DNA of 64,000 nucleotides. Origin: Pedobacter faecalis. Lineage in GTDB: Bacteria; Bacteroidota; Bacteroidia; Sphingobacteriales; Sphingobacteriaceae. Made by a program: the position numbers and the translations under genes. The stretch covers positions 744,001 to 808,000 of the forward strand of contig NZ_JARXOW010000001.1 in NCBI RefSeq assembly GCF_030182585.1, given 5' to 3'. The first letter of the stretch is position 1. Each line of letters begins with the position of its first letter. Of this stretch, positions 8,023 to 18,276 are shown one piece after another. The notes beneath the pieces are model-generated. The model searched no databases. It worked only from the letters and a program-made list of their open reading frames with translations, and was not told where the DNA came from.

Positions 8023-11000
8023 ATGACCGTGAGCAGACTTCTAGTAATCTTGATTCTTGTATTTTGTATAAATGCTAAGATTTCAAAGGGCCAACCCTTT
8101 AATTTCAGACATTATCAAGTTGAAGACGGACTTTCGTATAATTCGGTAATCTGTAGTATGGAGGACCGCACTGGATTTATGTGGTTCGGAACAAAGGATG
8201 GCCTCAACAGGTTTGACGGATACAAATTCAAAGTTTTCCGGCACGATCCTGAGTTGCGCGGCACAATAGGTCACAATTTTATTCAGAGTCTGTCCGAGGC
8301 CCAGGATAAATCAATCTGGGTGGGCACCTTAAATGGCTTATATCGTTTTGACCCGCTAACCGAAAGGTTTTCTTTAATTAAGACTACGAACGGAGGAATT
8401 ATACGCGATGTTAAAACAGGAAAAAACGGAAACATCTGGTATATAAGGAACGGCATGCTTTGCGAGTATATCTTTGCGGAGCAGCGTGTCCGAACGTTTG
8501 ATGGCCCGTTGTCATCTCTCTGTAGTGCTATTGATGTTGATTCCGACGGGGCCGTATGGGTATCGACGGAGTCCGGTTTATTACATCGCTTTGATGCCGG
8601 ATTGGGCAGAATAGAAACCCTGAATGTCTTTAACCGTTCAAGGCAGGCAATATCGAACCGAATAGAGTGCATTTTGGATGGCGGACAAGGCATGATGCTG
8701 GTAGGAACCTCAAACCAGGGGTTTAAAATCCTGAATACGCAAACGGGCAGCTATAAAGACATTTCCATTCAAAGTTTCGATAATACCCCGATCTACGTCA
8801 GGGATTTTTTGCATTACCAGGGTGACGAGTTTTGGATTGCAACTGAATCGGGTATCTTTATATACAATTTAAAATCGGGCAGCTACATCAACCTAAGACA
8901 TCGGTTTAATGATCCTTATTCCCTTTCCGACAACGCGGTGTATACGCTTACACGCGACAGAGAGGGCGGAATATGGGCAGGAACCTATTTTGGAGGCATC
9001 AATTACTTTCCGAAACAGTATACGCCCTTTGAGAAGTTTTTTGCTCAGGAGGACGGAAGGGCATTGAGTGGTAATGCGGTTAGAGAAATTTGCACTGATG
9101 ATTTCGGAAATATTTGGATTGGTACGGAAGACGCTGGTCTGAATAAATTCAATCCAGAAACAGGAACGTTCCAGCACTATGGCCCGACAGGACGGTCGAC
9201 CTCCTTATCGCACTCTAACATTCATGGCCTTTTGGCTGTCGGCGGCGAACTCTGGATCGGAACATTTGAACACGGACTGGATGTGATGGACATCAGAAGT
9301 TCAAAAATCACCCGAAGCTACAGGAGAGGTAACGGGCCCGGTAGCCTAGGGAGCAATTTTGTGGAAAGCCTGCTTCGTACGAGTTCGGGGGAGATACTTA
9401 TTGGAACAGCCAGTGGACTTTACCGTTATAACCGTGGCCACGATAACTTTAGCCTGATAGACGCTTTGCCTGAGCATCTGCATTACACCGCGCTAATGGA
9501 AGACAGCAAAGGCAATATTTGGGCTGGAACACTGCGTGACGGGCTTTACGTATTTAATCCTTCTACCGGCAGGGCTGCAGCATTCAAACACCAGCCTGAA
9601 AGGAACAATACCTTAGCAAGCAATTATGTAAACGGCCTTTTTCAGGACAGCAGCGGCACGATATGGATAACGACGGAAACCGGTTTATGCAGATTAAACC
9701 ATGATCAAAAGACCTTTAAAAATTATAACTCGTCTGATGGTTTTCCAAGTGATGTATTTTACCGAGTCTTGGAAGACCGACGCGGCAGCCTGTGGATAAG
9801 CACGGCGAGAGGGCTGGTTCGTTTCGATTTAAAAACGGAAAGTACCCATGTGTATAATCGTTCGAACGGCATTCTCAGCGATCAGTTTAACTATAGCTCT
9901 GCGTTTCAGGATGGGCAGGGACGGATGTACTTCGGGAGTGTAAAAGGATTGATCAGGTTTGATCCTAATCGGTTTGCAGTGAACCGGCACCATGCTCCGC
10001 TATTTATTACCGGCTTCCAGGTCCATAATAAGGACCTTCAAATAGACGCAAATAATTCAGCTTTGAAAACGTCCATTAATTTTACAGACGAGATTTCTCT
10101 TAATTACAATCAGTCGACCTTTAGTATTGATTTTGCCGCCTTGAGCTTTACAGCGCCGGAAATAACACAATATGAGTATATGCTGGACGGCCTTGAGAAA
10201 AGCTGGACTCATTTAAATGAAAACCGTAAAGTGTATTTTACCCAACTTCCAGCTGGCTCGTACCTATTCAAGCTGAGGGCGGCGAACAGCAGCGGCATCT
10301 GGAGTGAGGGAATAAAAACGCTCAGAATTACAATCCGTCCGCCATTCTGGGCAAGTAGCTGGGCATTTCTTGTTTACTTCGTTTTAGCTGGTACGGCGAT
10401 ATACTATGGATTTCGGTATTATAACCACTGGATGAAGGAGCGGCATACCCGCAGAATTGAACGGTGGGAAACACAAAAGGATAAAGAGCTCTACCAAGCG
10501 AAAATCAACTTCTTCACTTACGTGACGCATGAGATCAGGACGCCACTTACCCTCATAAAAGGGCCTCTTGACGATATAAGTAAGAAGATATCCGGCATAG
10601 ATGGGGTTGAGGAAGATATTCTGGTGATGAAAAGAAACACAGATCGTCTTATTGAACTCACTAATCAGCTGCTGGATTTTCGAAAGACAGAAATAAAGGG
10701 TTTTAGTCTGAACTTTATATACTGTAGTATAAGTAAAATTTTGCTTGAAAATATAGATCGGTTTAAGGTTGCCGCTGAGGACCGAAAACTGCTTGTAGCT
10801 ATCGACATCCCTAAGCAAGAGGTATACGCCTTTGCTGATCCTGAAGCGCTTAACAAGATTCTGAGCAACTTGCTGGACAATGCATGCAAATATGCAGCGC
10901 AGACTCTTGAGATTACGCTTAGTGTAAACAGCGAGGAGTTTATTATCGAAGTGTCAAGTGACGGAAAAATAATTGATGCCTTGCACCGTGAAAAGATCTT

Positions 11001-12006
11001 TGAACCCTTTTATAGGATAAATACCAGCAAAGAACTTCGTGGAACTGGGATTGGACTACCACTGGCGCGTTCTCTTGCTGAACTGCATGAAGGTTCTTTA
11101 TCCCTAGCCGCGACGGACCGTATTTTGAACCGATTTATTTTACGTCTTCCTCTTCACCACGCTCAGGAATTTAATCTTACGCAGCGACCAGGAAAAACTT
11201 TGGCTCAGGAAAATGCTGATGATGATACCGAACGCGCTGTCAACTTACCTGTTGTATTACTGGTGGAAGATAATCTGGAGATACGCCGGTTTATCGGCTC
11301 CCGACTTGTACATGAGTACGAACTTATATATGCAGGTAATGGAAAAGAAGCTCTGGCAATGCTCGCCACAAGAGCGGTACAACTCATAGTAAGTGACATT
11401 ATGATGCCCGAAATGGACGGCATTGAACTTTGCAAACTGCTTAAAGGGAACATAGAATCTGCCCATATCCCAATTATTCTACTTACGGCAAGGAATACCC
11501 TGGGATCTAAAATTCAGGGTCTGGAGGCTGGTGCAGACGCGTATATTGAAAAACCCTTTTCTCCTGATCACCTGCTAACCCAAATCAACAACTTGCTGGT
11601 GACCCGTGATAAAATCAAAAACTACTTTTCGCGCTCTCCTCTCGTTCACATCAAGACCATGGCTTACAACAAAGCGGATGAGGCTTTTTTGGAAAAGCTT
11701 AACGAGTGCATCATAAAGAATATTGATAACAGCATGTTAGACGTGGATTTCCTGGCAAACGTCATGAACATGAGCAGGCCTACGCTTTACCGTAAGATCA
11801 GGGAAATTTCCGACCTTACACCACATGAACTCATTAGCATTACGCGCTTAAAAAAAGCCGCCGAACTACTCGCCGAAGGTCAACACAAAATATTAAAAAT
11901 TGCGTCGATGACAGGATTCAGTTCTGCTGCTCAGTTTAGCCGGAGCTTTGCAAAACAGTTCGGTTCTACGCCGTCTGAGTTCGCGGCCCTGGCTAAGCGC
12001 GGCTAA
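8023..12006 (+). CDS. Hybrid two-component sensor/response regulator (HTCS)
   Basis: Single-polypeptide two-component system of the Bacteroidota PUL type. Order: signal peptide (SRLLVILILVFCINAKISKGQ), a periplasmic two-propeller sensor of about 14 Reg_prop repeats (pattern GxIWxGT), a Y_Y_Y domain near 690-770, one membrane helix (WAFLVYFVLAGTAIYYGF), HisKA with His836 in THEIRTPL, HATPase (NLLDNA, GTGIGLPLA), a receiver with Asp1125 (SDIMMPEMDG) and a C-terminal AraC-type HTH. I chose ATG 8023 because it begins a signal peptide; the frame can be extended to a TTG at 7906, but that adds 39 poorly structured residues. It probably senses a glycan fragment and activates susC. Confidence 0.93.
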   Translation: MTVSRLLVILILVFCINAKISKGQPFNFRHYQVEDGLSYNSVICSMEDRTGFMWFGTKDGLNRFDGYKFKVFRHDPELRGTIGHNFIQSLSEAQDKSIWVGTLNGLYRFDPLTERFSLIKTTNGGIIRDVKTGKNGNIWYIRNGMLCEYIFAEQRVRTFDGPLSSLCSAIDVDSDGAVWVSTESGLLHRFDAGLGRIETLNVFNRSRQAISNRIECILDGGQGMMLVGTSNQGFKILNTQTGSYKDISIQSFDNTPIYVRDFLHYQGDEFWIATESGIFIYNLKSGSYINLRHRFNDPYSLSDNAVYTLTRDREGGIWAGTYFGGINYFPKQYTPFEKFFAQEDGRALSGNAVREICTDDFGNIWIGTEDAGLNKFNPETGTFQHYGPTGRSTSLSHSNIHGLLAVGGELWIGTFEHGLDVMDIRSSKITRSYRRGNGPGSLGSNFVESLLRTSSGEILIGTASGLYRYNRGHDNFSLIDALPEHLHYTALMEDSKGNIWAGTLRDGLYVFNPSTGRAAAFKHQPERNNTLASNYVNGLFQDSSGTIWITTETGLCRLNHDQKTFKNYNSSDGFPSDVFYRVLEDRRGSLWISTARGLVRFDLKTESTHVYNRSNGILSDQFNYSSAFQDGQGRMYFGSVKGLIRFDPNRFAVNRHHAPLFITGFQVHNKDLQIDANNSALKTSINFTDEISLNYNQSTFSIDFAALSFTAPEITQYEYMLDGLEKSWTHLNENRKVYFTQLPAGSYLFKLRAANSSGIWSEGIKTLRITIRPPFWASSWAFLVYFVLAGTAIYYGFRYYNHWMKERHTRRIERWETQKDKELYQAKINFFTYVTHEIRTPLTLIKGPLDDISKKISGIDGVEEDILVMKRNTDRLIELTNQLLDFRKTEIKGFSLNFIYCSISKILLENIDRFKVAAEDRKLLVAIDIPKQEVYAFADPEALNKILSNLLDNACKYAAQTLEITLSVNSEEFIIEVSSDGKIIDALHREKIFEPFYRINTSKELRGTGIGLPLARSLAELHEGSLSLAATDRILNRFILRLPLHHAQEFNLTQRPGKTLAQENADDDTERAVNLPVVLLVEDNLEIRRFIGSRLVHEYELIYAGNGKEALAMLATRAVQLIVSDIMMPEMDGIELCKLLKGNIESAHIPIILLTARNTLGSKIQGLEAGADAYIEKPFSPDHLLTQINNLLVTRDKIKNYFSRSPLVHIKTMAYNKADEAFLEKLNECIIKNIDNSMLDVDFLANVMNMSRPTLYRKIREISDLTPHELISITRLKKAAELLAEGQHKILKIASMTGFSSAAQFSRSFAKQFGSTPSEFAALAKRG

Positions 12007-12008
12007 TG

Positions 12009-12968
12009 TTATGCCTTCCGACCAATATTTGTGCCCGGCGCTGGACCGTTTACATTCGCTGTATTAAGGACGGAAGTAACGCTTGAAATCACGCCGGCGA
12101 TATTGGACAAATCGGCCGGAACGATCATACTGTTGTTTACTTTCGCCAGCTTACCAAACTCTGTAAGGTACTGCTCAGCAATTCGAAGGTTCACTGCGTT
12201 TACGCCACCTTCCTGATTGATGGACTTGGCGATCTCGATAATACCCTTGGCGGTTGCCACGGCTACCATCTCAATTTCAGCGGCGGTTCCGCTCGCTTCA
12301 TTAATCTTCCGCATTTTTTCACCTTCCGAACGGGCAATCATTTCCTGCTTGTCTCCTTCTGCACGGTTTATTTTTGCCTGCTTATCTCCTTCTGACTCTG
12401 CAATAAGGGCACGCTTTTCACGCTCGGCACGCATTTGCTTTTCCATGGCATCACGGATACTTTGAGGCGGAGCAATATTTTTCACTTCATAGCGGGATAC
12501 CTTTATACCCCATGGATCGCTGGCCCTGTCAACCGCACTTACGATGGTTGCATTTACCGTTTCCCGCTCTTCAAAAGTTTTATCAAGTTCCATACGTCCA
12601 ATGACACTTCTCATGGTTGTCTGAGATATTTGGATCACTGCAAAGCGATAATTATCAATGCCATACGAGGCTTTCTGAGGATCAATAACCTGGAGGTAAA
12701 GAATTCCGTCCACCTCCACTGCGATATTGTCCTTCGTTATACATATCTGGGAAGCCACATCTATAGCCTGCTCCTTGAGATTCTGCTTGTAGGCAACTTT
12801 ATCGATGAAAGGTATCAGAATATGGAATCCTGCATCCAAAGAACGGCTATACTTGCCCAGGCGCTCAATGATGAAAACTGTTCGCTGCGGTACCACCTTG
12901 AACGTTGATGTAAAGGCGATCAATAGAAAGACCGCTAGGATAATAAGAATATAGGTTGCTGGACTCAT
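12009..12968 (-). CDS. SPFH/Band 7 (stomatin/paraslipin-like) protein
   Basis: 319 residues: one N-terminal membrane helix (YILIILAVFLLIAF), an SPFH/Band 7 domain beginning VVPQRTVFIIERLGKYSRSLDAGFH, then an Ala/Glu/Lys-rich coiled coil with repeated EGDKQ segments and a hydrophobic C-terminus. Paraslipins form large oligomers on the membrane and pair with NfeD proteins. The NfeD gene lies directly upstream with only 3 bp between, matching the conserved stomatin operon. Its stop is 2 bp from the stop of the convergent HTCS gene. Confidence 0.93.
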   Translation of the reverse strand: MSPATYILIILAVFLLIAFTSTFKVVPQRTVFIIERLGKYSRSLDAGFHILIPFIDKVAYKQNLKEQAIDVASQICITKDNIAVEVDGILYLQVIDPQKASYGIDNYRFAVIQISQTTMRSVIGRMELDKTFEERETVNATIVSAVDRASDPWGIKVSRYEVKNIAPPQSIRDAMEKQMRAEREKRALIAESEGDKQAKINRAEGDKQEMIARSEGEKMRKINEASGTAAEIEMVAVATAKGIIEIAKSINQEGGVNAVNLRIAEQYLTEFGKLAKVNNSMIVPADLSNIAGVISSVTSVLNTANVNGPAPGTNIGRKA

Positions 12969-12971
12969 GGA

Positions 12972-13418
12972 TTAGTTATTTTGTATTGGTTTTACGATTA
13001 ATTTTATACTCTTTGTGCCAGTTATCAGCACATTTTCTCCGGCGAGAATGGGCTCGTCAGATATTGCATCCCACATCGTTCCCTTAAACTCAACTTTTCC
13101 CTGCTGATTGGGACCAATGTTTGTCTCTGCCTGTCCCACTTTACCTACAAACTCATCTTCCAGCTCTGTGTCGTTTACCGTGGTACCGAACTTTGCTTTC
13201 AACCAATTCCTCAGCAGCAGTACGGTGATAACGGAACTGCCAATGAAAACCAAAATCTGTGTGTTCACAGACACCTCGGCCATAAGTGTCATGATGGCAA
13301 CTATCCAGGCCCCGACACCAAAGAAAAACAGGATAAAGCCCGGTAGTAAAAATTCAAGTAGAAAAAAGGCAAACCCGATACAAAACCAGATCAGCGTATC
13401 GTTAAAAAAATCGTTCAT
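12972..13418 (-). CDS. NfeD-like membrane protein
   Basis: 148 residues from the ATG at 13418: MNDFFNDTLIWF, two or three membrane helices, then a short soluble OB-fold (GKVGQAETNIGPNQQGKVEFKG, NVLITGTKSI) typical of the short NfeD1b class. This OB domain is thought to contact the partner stomatin. The frame stays open upstream to 13607, but that part would overlap the TRIC gene and has no NfeD similarity, so the later ATG is preferred. It is coupled to the SPFH gene. Confidence 0.88.
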   Translation of the reverse strand: MNDFFNDTLIWFCIGFAFFLLEFLLPGFILFFFGVGAWIVAIMTLMAEVSVNTQILVFIGSSVITVLLLRNWLKAKFGTTVNDTELEDEFVGKVGQAETNIGPNQQGKVEFKGTMWDAISDEPILAGENVLITGTKSIKLIVKPIQNN

Positions 13419-13492
13419 AGCGGAGCATAATTGAAAATATATTTGATTAAAGCGGTTTCGAGCTGTCAATATACAAAAAAATATCAAAGATG

Positions 13493-14122
13493 CTAGACCT
13501 GTTTTCGGGCGAAGACGGGTAAATTCCATCGATAGCGTAGCGCGAGCAACCGGATGATGAAACATATTACCAGTGCGAGAAGAGAGGTTTGATCGCTGCT
13601 TAACCATTTAAAATGACGACCCAGCACAACAAGTCCGGCACCAATAAGAGCGGCAGAGGCGTACACCTCCCTTTGCAAAATGACAGGCACTCTGTTGAGC
13701 AGGATATCACGCAGGACGCCTCCGCCTACGGCTGTGGTAATACCCAAGAGGATAGCGACCTGGTCATTATGTCCGTAGGCCAGACTTTTTTGTGCGCCGG
13801 TAACGGCAAAAAGCGCTAAGCCCAGGGCATCAAAAAAGAGTACCGGGTGATTGAGCCGCTGTACCAATGGATATAAGCTTATCGTCATGCCGGCGGCAAT
13901 TATAGCTGCAACAAGATACCGCCAGTTGGCCAGACCCGCAGGCGGTATAGCCCCAATACACAGATCTCTGATAATTCCGCCTCCACATGCTACCGTAAAT
14001 GCTATGGCACAGATACCAAACAGGTCCATACCACGCTGCCTGGCGGCCGCTGCCCCGCTTATCGCAAAAACAAAAGCACCAGCAAGATCAAGAAAATAGT
14101 ACAGCGTGTGAAGTTGCTCCAT
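13493..14122 (-). CDS. TRIC-type (UPF0126/YicG) membrane channel protein
   Basis: 209 residues, six to seven membrane helices, organised as two similar halves. Each half has the glycine motif of the TRIC/UPF0126 family: ACGGGIIRDL near 45-55 and AVGGGVLRDIL near 130-140. Prokaryotic TRIC homologues are trimeric cation channels of the inner membrane; YicG relatives have also been linked to glycine uptake. Monocistronic or weakly linked to the NfeD pair (75 bp gap). Confidence 0.9.
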   Translation of the reverse strand: MEQLHTLYYFLDLAGAFVFAISGAAAARQRGMDLFGICAIAFTVACGGGIIRDLCIGAIPPAGLANWRYLVAAIIAAGMTISLYPLVQRLNHPVLFFDALGLALFAVTGAQKSLAYGHNDQVAILLGITTAVGGGVLRDILLNRVPVILQREVYASAALIGAGLVVLGRHFKWLSSDQTSLLALVICFIIRLLALRYRWNLPVFARKQV

Positions 14123-14129
14123 TGCTTTT

Positions 14130-14162
14130 TAAATATAAGCACAGATTCTGTATATTAACAAA
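14130..14162 (-). promoter_or_regulatory. Possible promoter of the TRIC gene
   Basis: On the minus strand a TTTG (14159-14162) is followed after 21 bp by TATATTTA (14130-14137), one mismatch from the Bacteroidota -7 consensus TAnnTTTG. It lies just upstream of the ATG at 14122, which makes the leader very short. Weak support. Confidence 0.3.
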
Positions 14163-14178
14163 CGTCAAAAGATAAAAC

Positions 14179-14673
14179 ATGCAAACAGAACAGAACTATA
14201 TTGTACCGGCAAATACCCGGATAGGACACGTCCATTTAAAGGTTGCTAACCTCGACCGGGCCTTAGCTTTTTACCAGGGTTTGCTGGGCTTTGAACTGAT
14301 CACCATGTATGGCAGCCAGGCAGCATTTATCTCGGCCGGAGGCTACCATCACCATATTGGATTAAATACCTGGTATAGTGAAGATGCGCCGCCTGCGCGT
14401 GCTGAAGGCGTCGGCCTGTTTCACACCGCCATCGTTTACCCTACCAGGCGTGACCTCGCAGTCATATTTGATCGCCTTCGCCGTGCCCCTTACCCGCTTA
14501 CGGGGGCTTCTGACCACGGTGTATCGGAAGCGTTGTATCTTAACGATCCGGACGGTAATGGTGTTGAGCTTTATTGGGATCGCCCGAGGGAACAGTGGCC
14601 GCTCAAAGCTGATGGATCTATTGAGATGTATACCAGAATGCTTGATTTGAACAGCTTACTCACCGAATTATGA
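14179..14673 (+). CDS. VOC family (glyoxalase/dioxygenase-like) protein
   Basis: 164 residues with the paired beta-alpha-beta-beta-beta modules of the vicinal oxygen chelate fold: IGHVHLKVANLDRALAFYQGLLGFEL in the first and GVSEALYLNDPDGNGVELYWDRP in the second. Likely metal ligands are His24 (GHVHLKV), His96 of GLFHTAI and the Glu of NGVELYW, matching the catechol-2,3-dioxygenase-like subgroup. Substrate unknown. Divergent from the TRIC gene and followed by a hairpin terminator. Confidence 0.87.
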   Translation: MQTEQNYIVPANTRIGHVHLKVANLDRALAFYQGLLGFELITMYGSQAAFISAGGYHHHIGLNTWYSEDAPPARAEGVGLFHTAIVYPTRRDLAVIFDRLRRAPYPLTGASDHGVSEALYLNDPDGNGVELYWDRPREQWPLKADGSIEMYTRMLDLNSLLTEL

Positions 14674-14697
14674 CGCTGGTAGTCATATGTGTCAAAT

Positions 14698-14727
14698 AAA
14701 AAAGGGCTTCACTAATGAAACCCTTTT
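14698..14727. terminator. Terminator between VOC gene and tRNA-Ser
   Basis: Hairpin with arms aaaagggcttca / tgaaaccctttt (one mismatch) and runs of A and T on both sides. It can stop the plus-strand VOC transcript and, in the other direction, the tRNA-Ser transcript. Confidence 0.75.
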
Positions 14728-14728
14728 C

Positions 14729-14816
<88 letters not shown>

Positions 14817-14904
14817 TTTTACCTAAAAACTTCGTTTTTGGGTTTGCAAATATAGTAATTCATTGAACTATGCAAAAAAAAATCGATGGCTTTGGGGATA
14901 AAAT

Positions 14905-16983
14905 TTAGACGTTTTGCTGATAATCAATTCGGACGTGGTAAATACTCATAAGCATCGTCTTGAATATCAGCTTTATAGTTTCAATGTCCTTTAAAGTAAG
15001 ATCGCAGTTGTCTAATTGATTTTGTTCGAGTTTATAATCAATTATGCGTTCTACAAGGTCGTTGATACGTTGAGCATCCGGATTCTTCAGACTTCTTGAA
15101 GCAGCTTCGACCGAGTCGGCCAACATTAATACGCCCGTTTCTTTTGAAAAAGGGATGGGGCCCGGGTAGCGGAAAATGTTTTCATCCACGAACTTCTCCG
15201 GCGAATTTTTAAGAAAGGATTGGTAAAAGAAGTCGACGCGTGTATTGCCGTGGTGCGTTCTTATGAAATCAATTACACTTTCCGGCAGTTGGTGCCGTCT
15301 GGTGATCTCTATTCCTTTATGAACGTGCTTTATGATTATCTGGGCACTTTGTTCATAAGGAAGCTTGTCGTGCGGACTGGCACCGATGTTCTGGTTCTCA
15401 ATAAAATACTGCGGATTCTCCATTTTACCAATGTCATGATACAGCGCACCTGCCCGTACCAGCAATGAGTTTCCACCTATCTTAAAAATAGCTGCCTCAG
15501 CCAGATTGGCTACCTGCAGCGAGTGCTGAAATGTACCCGGCGCTTTAAAGGCAAGTTCACGCAGCAGCTTATTGTTGGTATTGGTAAGCTCAATAAGTGC
15601 GACGTCGGAGGTTATACCGAATAATCTTTCAAACGCATAGATTAGCGGATAAGCGAGCAGTGACAACAAGACACTGATAAGGAAAGGCACAAAGTTGAGC
15701 CATTCGATTTGCCGCACCGACCCTTCTCTCAGCAGGGCAATACCAATAAAGGAAATAAAATACGCGGATAATATATAAAGGGCCGATACGAGCAATTGCT
15801 CGCGTTTTACCAGATTTCGTATACTATAAATGGCCACCATACCGGCTGTGGTTTGGTAAAACACGAATTCAAAGCTGTTTGGCACAAAAAAGCCCGCGAT
15901 AAGAATAACCAGAAGATGCAGATACAGGGCAAGCCGGGTATCAAACAAGATCCGGATAATGATCGGCACAATACAAAACGGTATATAATGCAAGCTGGGC
16001 AGGTTGAGTTTAATAGCCCAGGTGAGCGATAAAAGCATAATTACTGTTACCAGCAAGAGCAGGGAGAGCTGACGGTTATCTGCAAAGATGTCTTTCCTGA
16101 AAAGTTTAAGAAAAATCATGAGCAAGCTCACAATAAAACCAACAAGTACAACCTGGCCCAAATATACTTCACGGCTATCGCCCACGGTTTTCGTCTGGGC
16201 TTCATAGCTTTCTCGGAAGGAAAGCAGCTTCTGATAGGTGTCTTCGTCAATCACTGCATTTTTGGCAACAATCAGTTCACCCTTCTGAACCATCCCCCTG
16301 GTGGTCGACAAGCTGTTAACTGTATTTTCCTGAACAATCTGTGTAAGACGCTCATTAAATATGATATTGGGCCTTAAATGGTCTTCCGCCATGGTAAGAA
16401 TCAGTTCCCTGGCGTTCGGGTTGACCGAGATATAGTTCTTTCCGAAATACGCGAGCGCTGTAGAAACAGTGAAAACGTCCTGGGTACTCATTGTGGTAGC
16501 AACATTGCCGTTCATCAGCGAGAAATCGTAATACGGCTCCTCTCCCTGATGCTTGTTGTTGATGGCAATAATACCCTTCTGATAAATTGCGCGCAGCAAT
16601 TTCAGGCTTCGGTCCCGTTCAGGTATCCGGTCGTTCTCGGGTAGCGAATTGCTTTTCCACTTAACCTCAAATTCGCTGATGTAAGCTTCTTCTATCCCAT
16701 TGAACATGTTTTTGTTCAGGGCATAAATGGGCAAAACGTTAGCCAGCGCTTCCTCCCTGTCTGTGTTTACCTGCGGACTTGTTTTAAGGATAGCAAAACT
16801 GAAAGGAGAAACAAGATCCTTATTCTTCCAAATCTCACCTTTTTCAAACTCGTACCTGAACCGGGGCTGTTTAGGCAAAAATGCTGTTATGATAAATACA
16901 GAAAGTATCATCATAATGTACTTGAAGTTTGATGAGTACTTGCGGTACAATACCTTATGTGAATTTTTCCTGATCTTAGCCAA
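14905..16983 (-). CDS. pgpH: PgpH-type 7TM-HD cyclic-di-AMP phosphodiesterase
   Basis: 692 residues. One N-terminal helix leads into a long extracytoplasmic 7TMR-HDED domain (about 50-270). A block of seven membrane helices follows (about 275-460), then a cytosolic HD domain with YHDIGK, HVHKGIEI and RTHHGNTRVDFFY as metal ligands (HDIG family). PgpH proteins hydrolyse c-di-AMP to pApA. The only start in frame before a stop is TTG at 16983; the next ATG falls inside the first membrane helix, so TTG is accepted. No diadenylate cyclase is in the window. Confidence 0.9.
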   Translation of the reverse strand: MAKIRKNSHKVLYRKYSSNFKYIMMILSVFIITAFLPKQPRFRYEFEKGEIWKNKDLVSPFSFAILKTSPQVNTDREEALANVLPIYALNKNMFNGIEEAYISEFEVKWKSNSLPENDRIPERDRSLKLLRAIYQKGIIAINNKHQGEEPYYDFSLMNGNVATTMSTQDVFTVSTALAYFGKNYISVNPNARELILTMAEDHLRPNIIFNERLTQIVQENTVNSLSTTRGMVQKGELIVAKNAVIDEDTYQKLLSFRESYEAQTKTVGDSREVYLGQVVLVGFIVSLLMIFLKLFRKDIFADNRQLSLLLLVTVIMLLSLTWAIKLNLPSLHYIPFCIVPIIIRILFDTRLALYLHLLVILIAGFFVPNSFEFVFYQTTAGMVAIYSIRNLVKREQLLVSALYILSAYFISFIGIALLREGSVRQIEWLNFVPFLISVLLSLLAYPLIYAFERLFGITSDVALIELTNTNNKLLRELAFKAPGTFQHSLQVANLAEAAIFKIGGNSLLVRAGALYHDIGKMENPQYFIENQNIGASPHDKLPYEQSAQIIIKHVHKGIEITRRHQLPESVIDFIRTHHGNTRVDFFYQSFLKNSPEKFVDENIFRYPGPIPFSKETGVLMLADSVEAASRSLKNPDAQRINDLVERIIDYKLEQNQLDNCDLTLKDIETIKLIFKTMLMSIYHVRIDYQQNV

Positions 16984-17059
16984 TCTAGTCTTCTGTTAAT
17001 TCAAATCCAAACTTAGATAAAGTTAAGTAAAAATCAACCACCTATAGCGGCAATTTGCA

Positions 17060-17067
17060 TAACTTTG
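17060..17067 (+). promoter_or_regulatory. Candidate -7 box of the thiolase operon
   Basis: TAACTTTG is an exact match to the Bacteroidota housekeeping -7 consensus TAnnTTTG and lies 27 bp before the thiolase ATG. No clear TTG-type -33 element is seen at the usual distance. Confidence 0.45.
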
Positions 17068-17093
17068 CTTCCAACTAACTTAAATGCATATAA

Positions 17094-18272
17094 ATGAGAG
17101 AAGTAGTGATTATTTCAGCAGTGAGAACGCCAATAGGAAGTTTTGGAGGTTCTTTGTCAAGTTTATCAGCAACACAGCTTGGGGGCTTTGCGATTAAAGC
17201 TGCAATTGAGAAGGCAGGTCTTACTTCCTCTGATATTCAAGAGGTTTATATGGGAAACGTGCTGTCTGCGAACCTCGGTCAGGCTCCTGCCACACAGGCT
17301 GCTAAACTCGCCGGCCTGCCTGACGTCCCGGCTACCACCATTAACAAAGTCTGCGCTTCAGGCACAAAAGCCATCATGCTGGCCGCTCAAAGTATTGCTT
17401 TAGGAGAGCAGGATATTATTATAGCAGGTGGCATGGAAAGCATGAGCAATGTTCCATTTTACCTTGATAAAGCCAGGACAGGATACAGATTAGGGCATGG
17501 ACAGGTTACTGACGGTTTGGTGAAAGATGGACTTTGGGATGTTTACAATGACTATCACATGGGGTCAGCTGCTGAATTATGTGCCTCCACATGTAATATT
17601 AGTCGTGAGGATCAGGACGCTTACGCTATTTCCTCATACAAGAGAGCACAGGAAGCACAGTCGTCAGGCAGGTTTGATGCGGAAATAGCACCGGTAACGC
17701 TGGCCGACCGTAAGGGTGCGGAAACGACTATCGACAGAGACGAAGAACCATTCTCTGTTAAGTTTGAGAAGATCTCGGGACTGAAGCCTGTTTTTAAAAA
17801 AGATGGTACAGTTACTGCGGCAAACGCTTCGACGCTAAATGACGGAGCTGCTGCCCTTGTGCTGATGAGCGCTGATAAAGCAAAAGAGATGGGTTTAAAG
17901 CCTCTGGCAAAAATTCTGTCTTATGCCGATGCACAACAGCAGCCGGAATGGTTCACTACTGCACCATCTAAAGCTATCCCTCTGGCTATTCAGAAAGCAG
18001 GAATTCAGGCTTCGGACGTGGACTACTATGAAATTAACGAGGCTTTTTCCGTAGTTGCGCTGGCAAACAATCGCGAACTCAGTTTAAGTGAAGATAAGGT
18101 AAATGTAAATGGTGGCGCTGTAGCGATAGGTCACCCGCTCGGCGCATCCGGGGCCCGCATTGTTGTTACTTTGCTGTCAGTCCTGGCACAAAACAAGGCA
18201 AGAATTGGCGTAGCAGGAATATGTAACGGCGGAGGCGGCGCCAGTGCGATTGTTATTGAACGTTTGGACTAG
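17094..18272 (+). CDS. Acetyl-CoA C-acyltransferase (thiolase)
   Basis: 392 residues, full thiolase length. The acyl-accepting Cys87 is in [11 protein letters not shown], His347 in [10 protein letters not shown] and Cys377 in CNGGGGASA complete the catalytic set. Cytosolic enzyme that condenses two acetyl-CoA or cleaves 3-ketoacyl-CoA; sequence alone does not separate the two, though size and motifs fit acetoacetyl-CoA thiolase. It could work with the CoA-transferase pair at 34-35 kb in ketone-body-type metabolism. A secreted unknown protein starts 4 bp after its stop. Confidence 0.95.
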   Translation: MREVVIISAVRTPIGSFGGSLSSLSATQLGGFAIKAAIEKAGLTSSDIQEVYMGNVLSANLGQAPATQAAKLAGLPDVPATTINKVCASGTKAIMLAAQSIALGEQDIIIAGGMESMSNVPFYLDKARTGYRLGHGQVTDGLVKDGLWDVYNDYHMGSAAELCASTCNISREDQDAYAISSYKRAQEAQSSGRFDAEIAPVTLADRKGAETTIDRDEEPFSVKFEKISGLKPVFKKDGTVTAANASTLNDGAAALVLMSADKAKEMGLKPLAKILSYADAQQQPEWFTTAPSKAIPLAIQKAGIQASDVDYYEINEAFSVVALANNRELSLSEDKVNVNGGAVAIGHPLGASGARIVVTLLSVLAQNKARIGVAGICNGGGGASAIVIERLD

Positions 18273-18276
18273 TCAG

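Noticed and set aside
13419..13607. N-terminal extension of the NfeD-like gene
   Set aside because: The added residues overlap the TRIC gene and do not resemble NfeD; ATG 13418 gives the normal family start.
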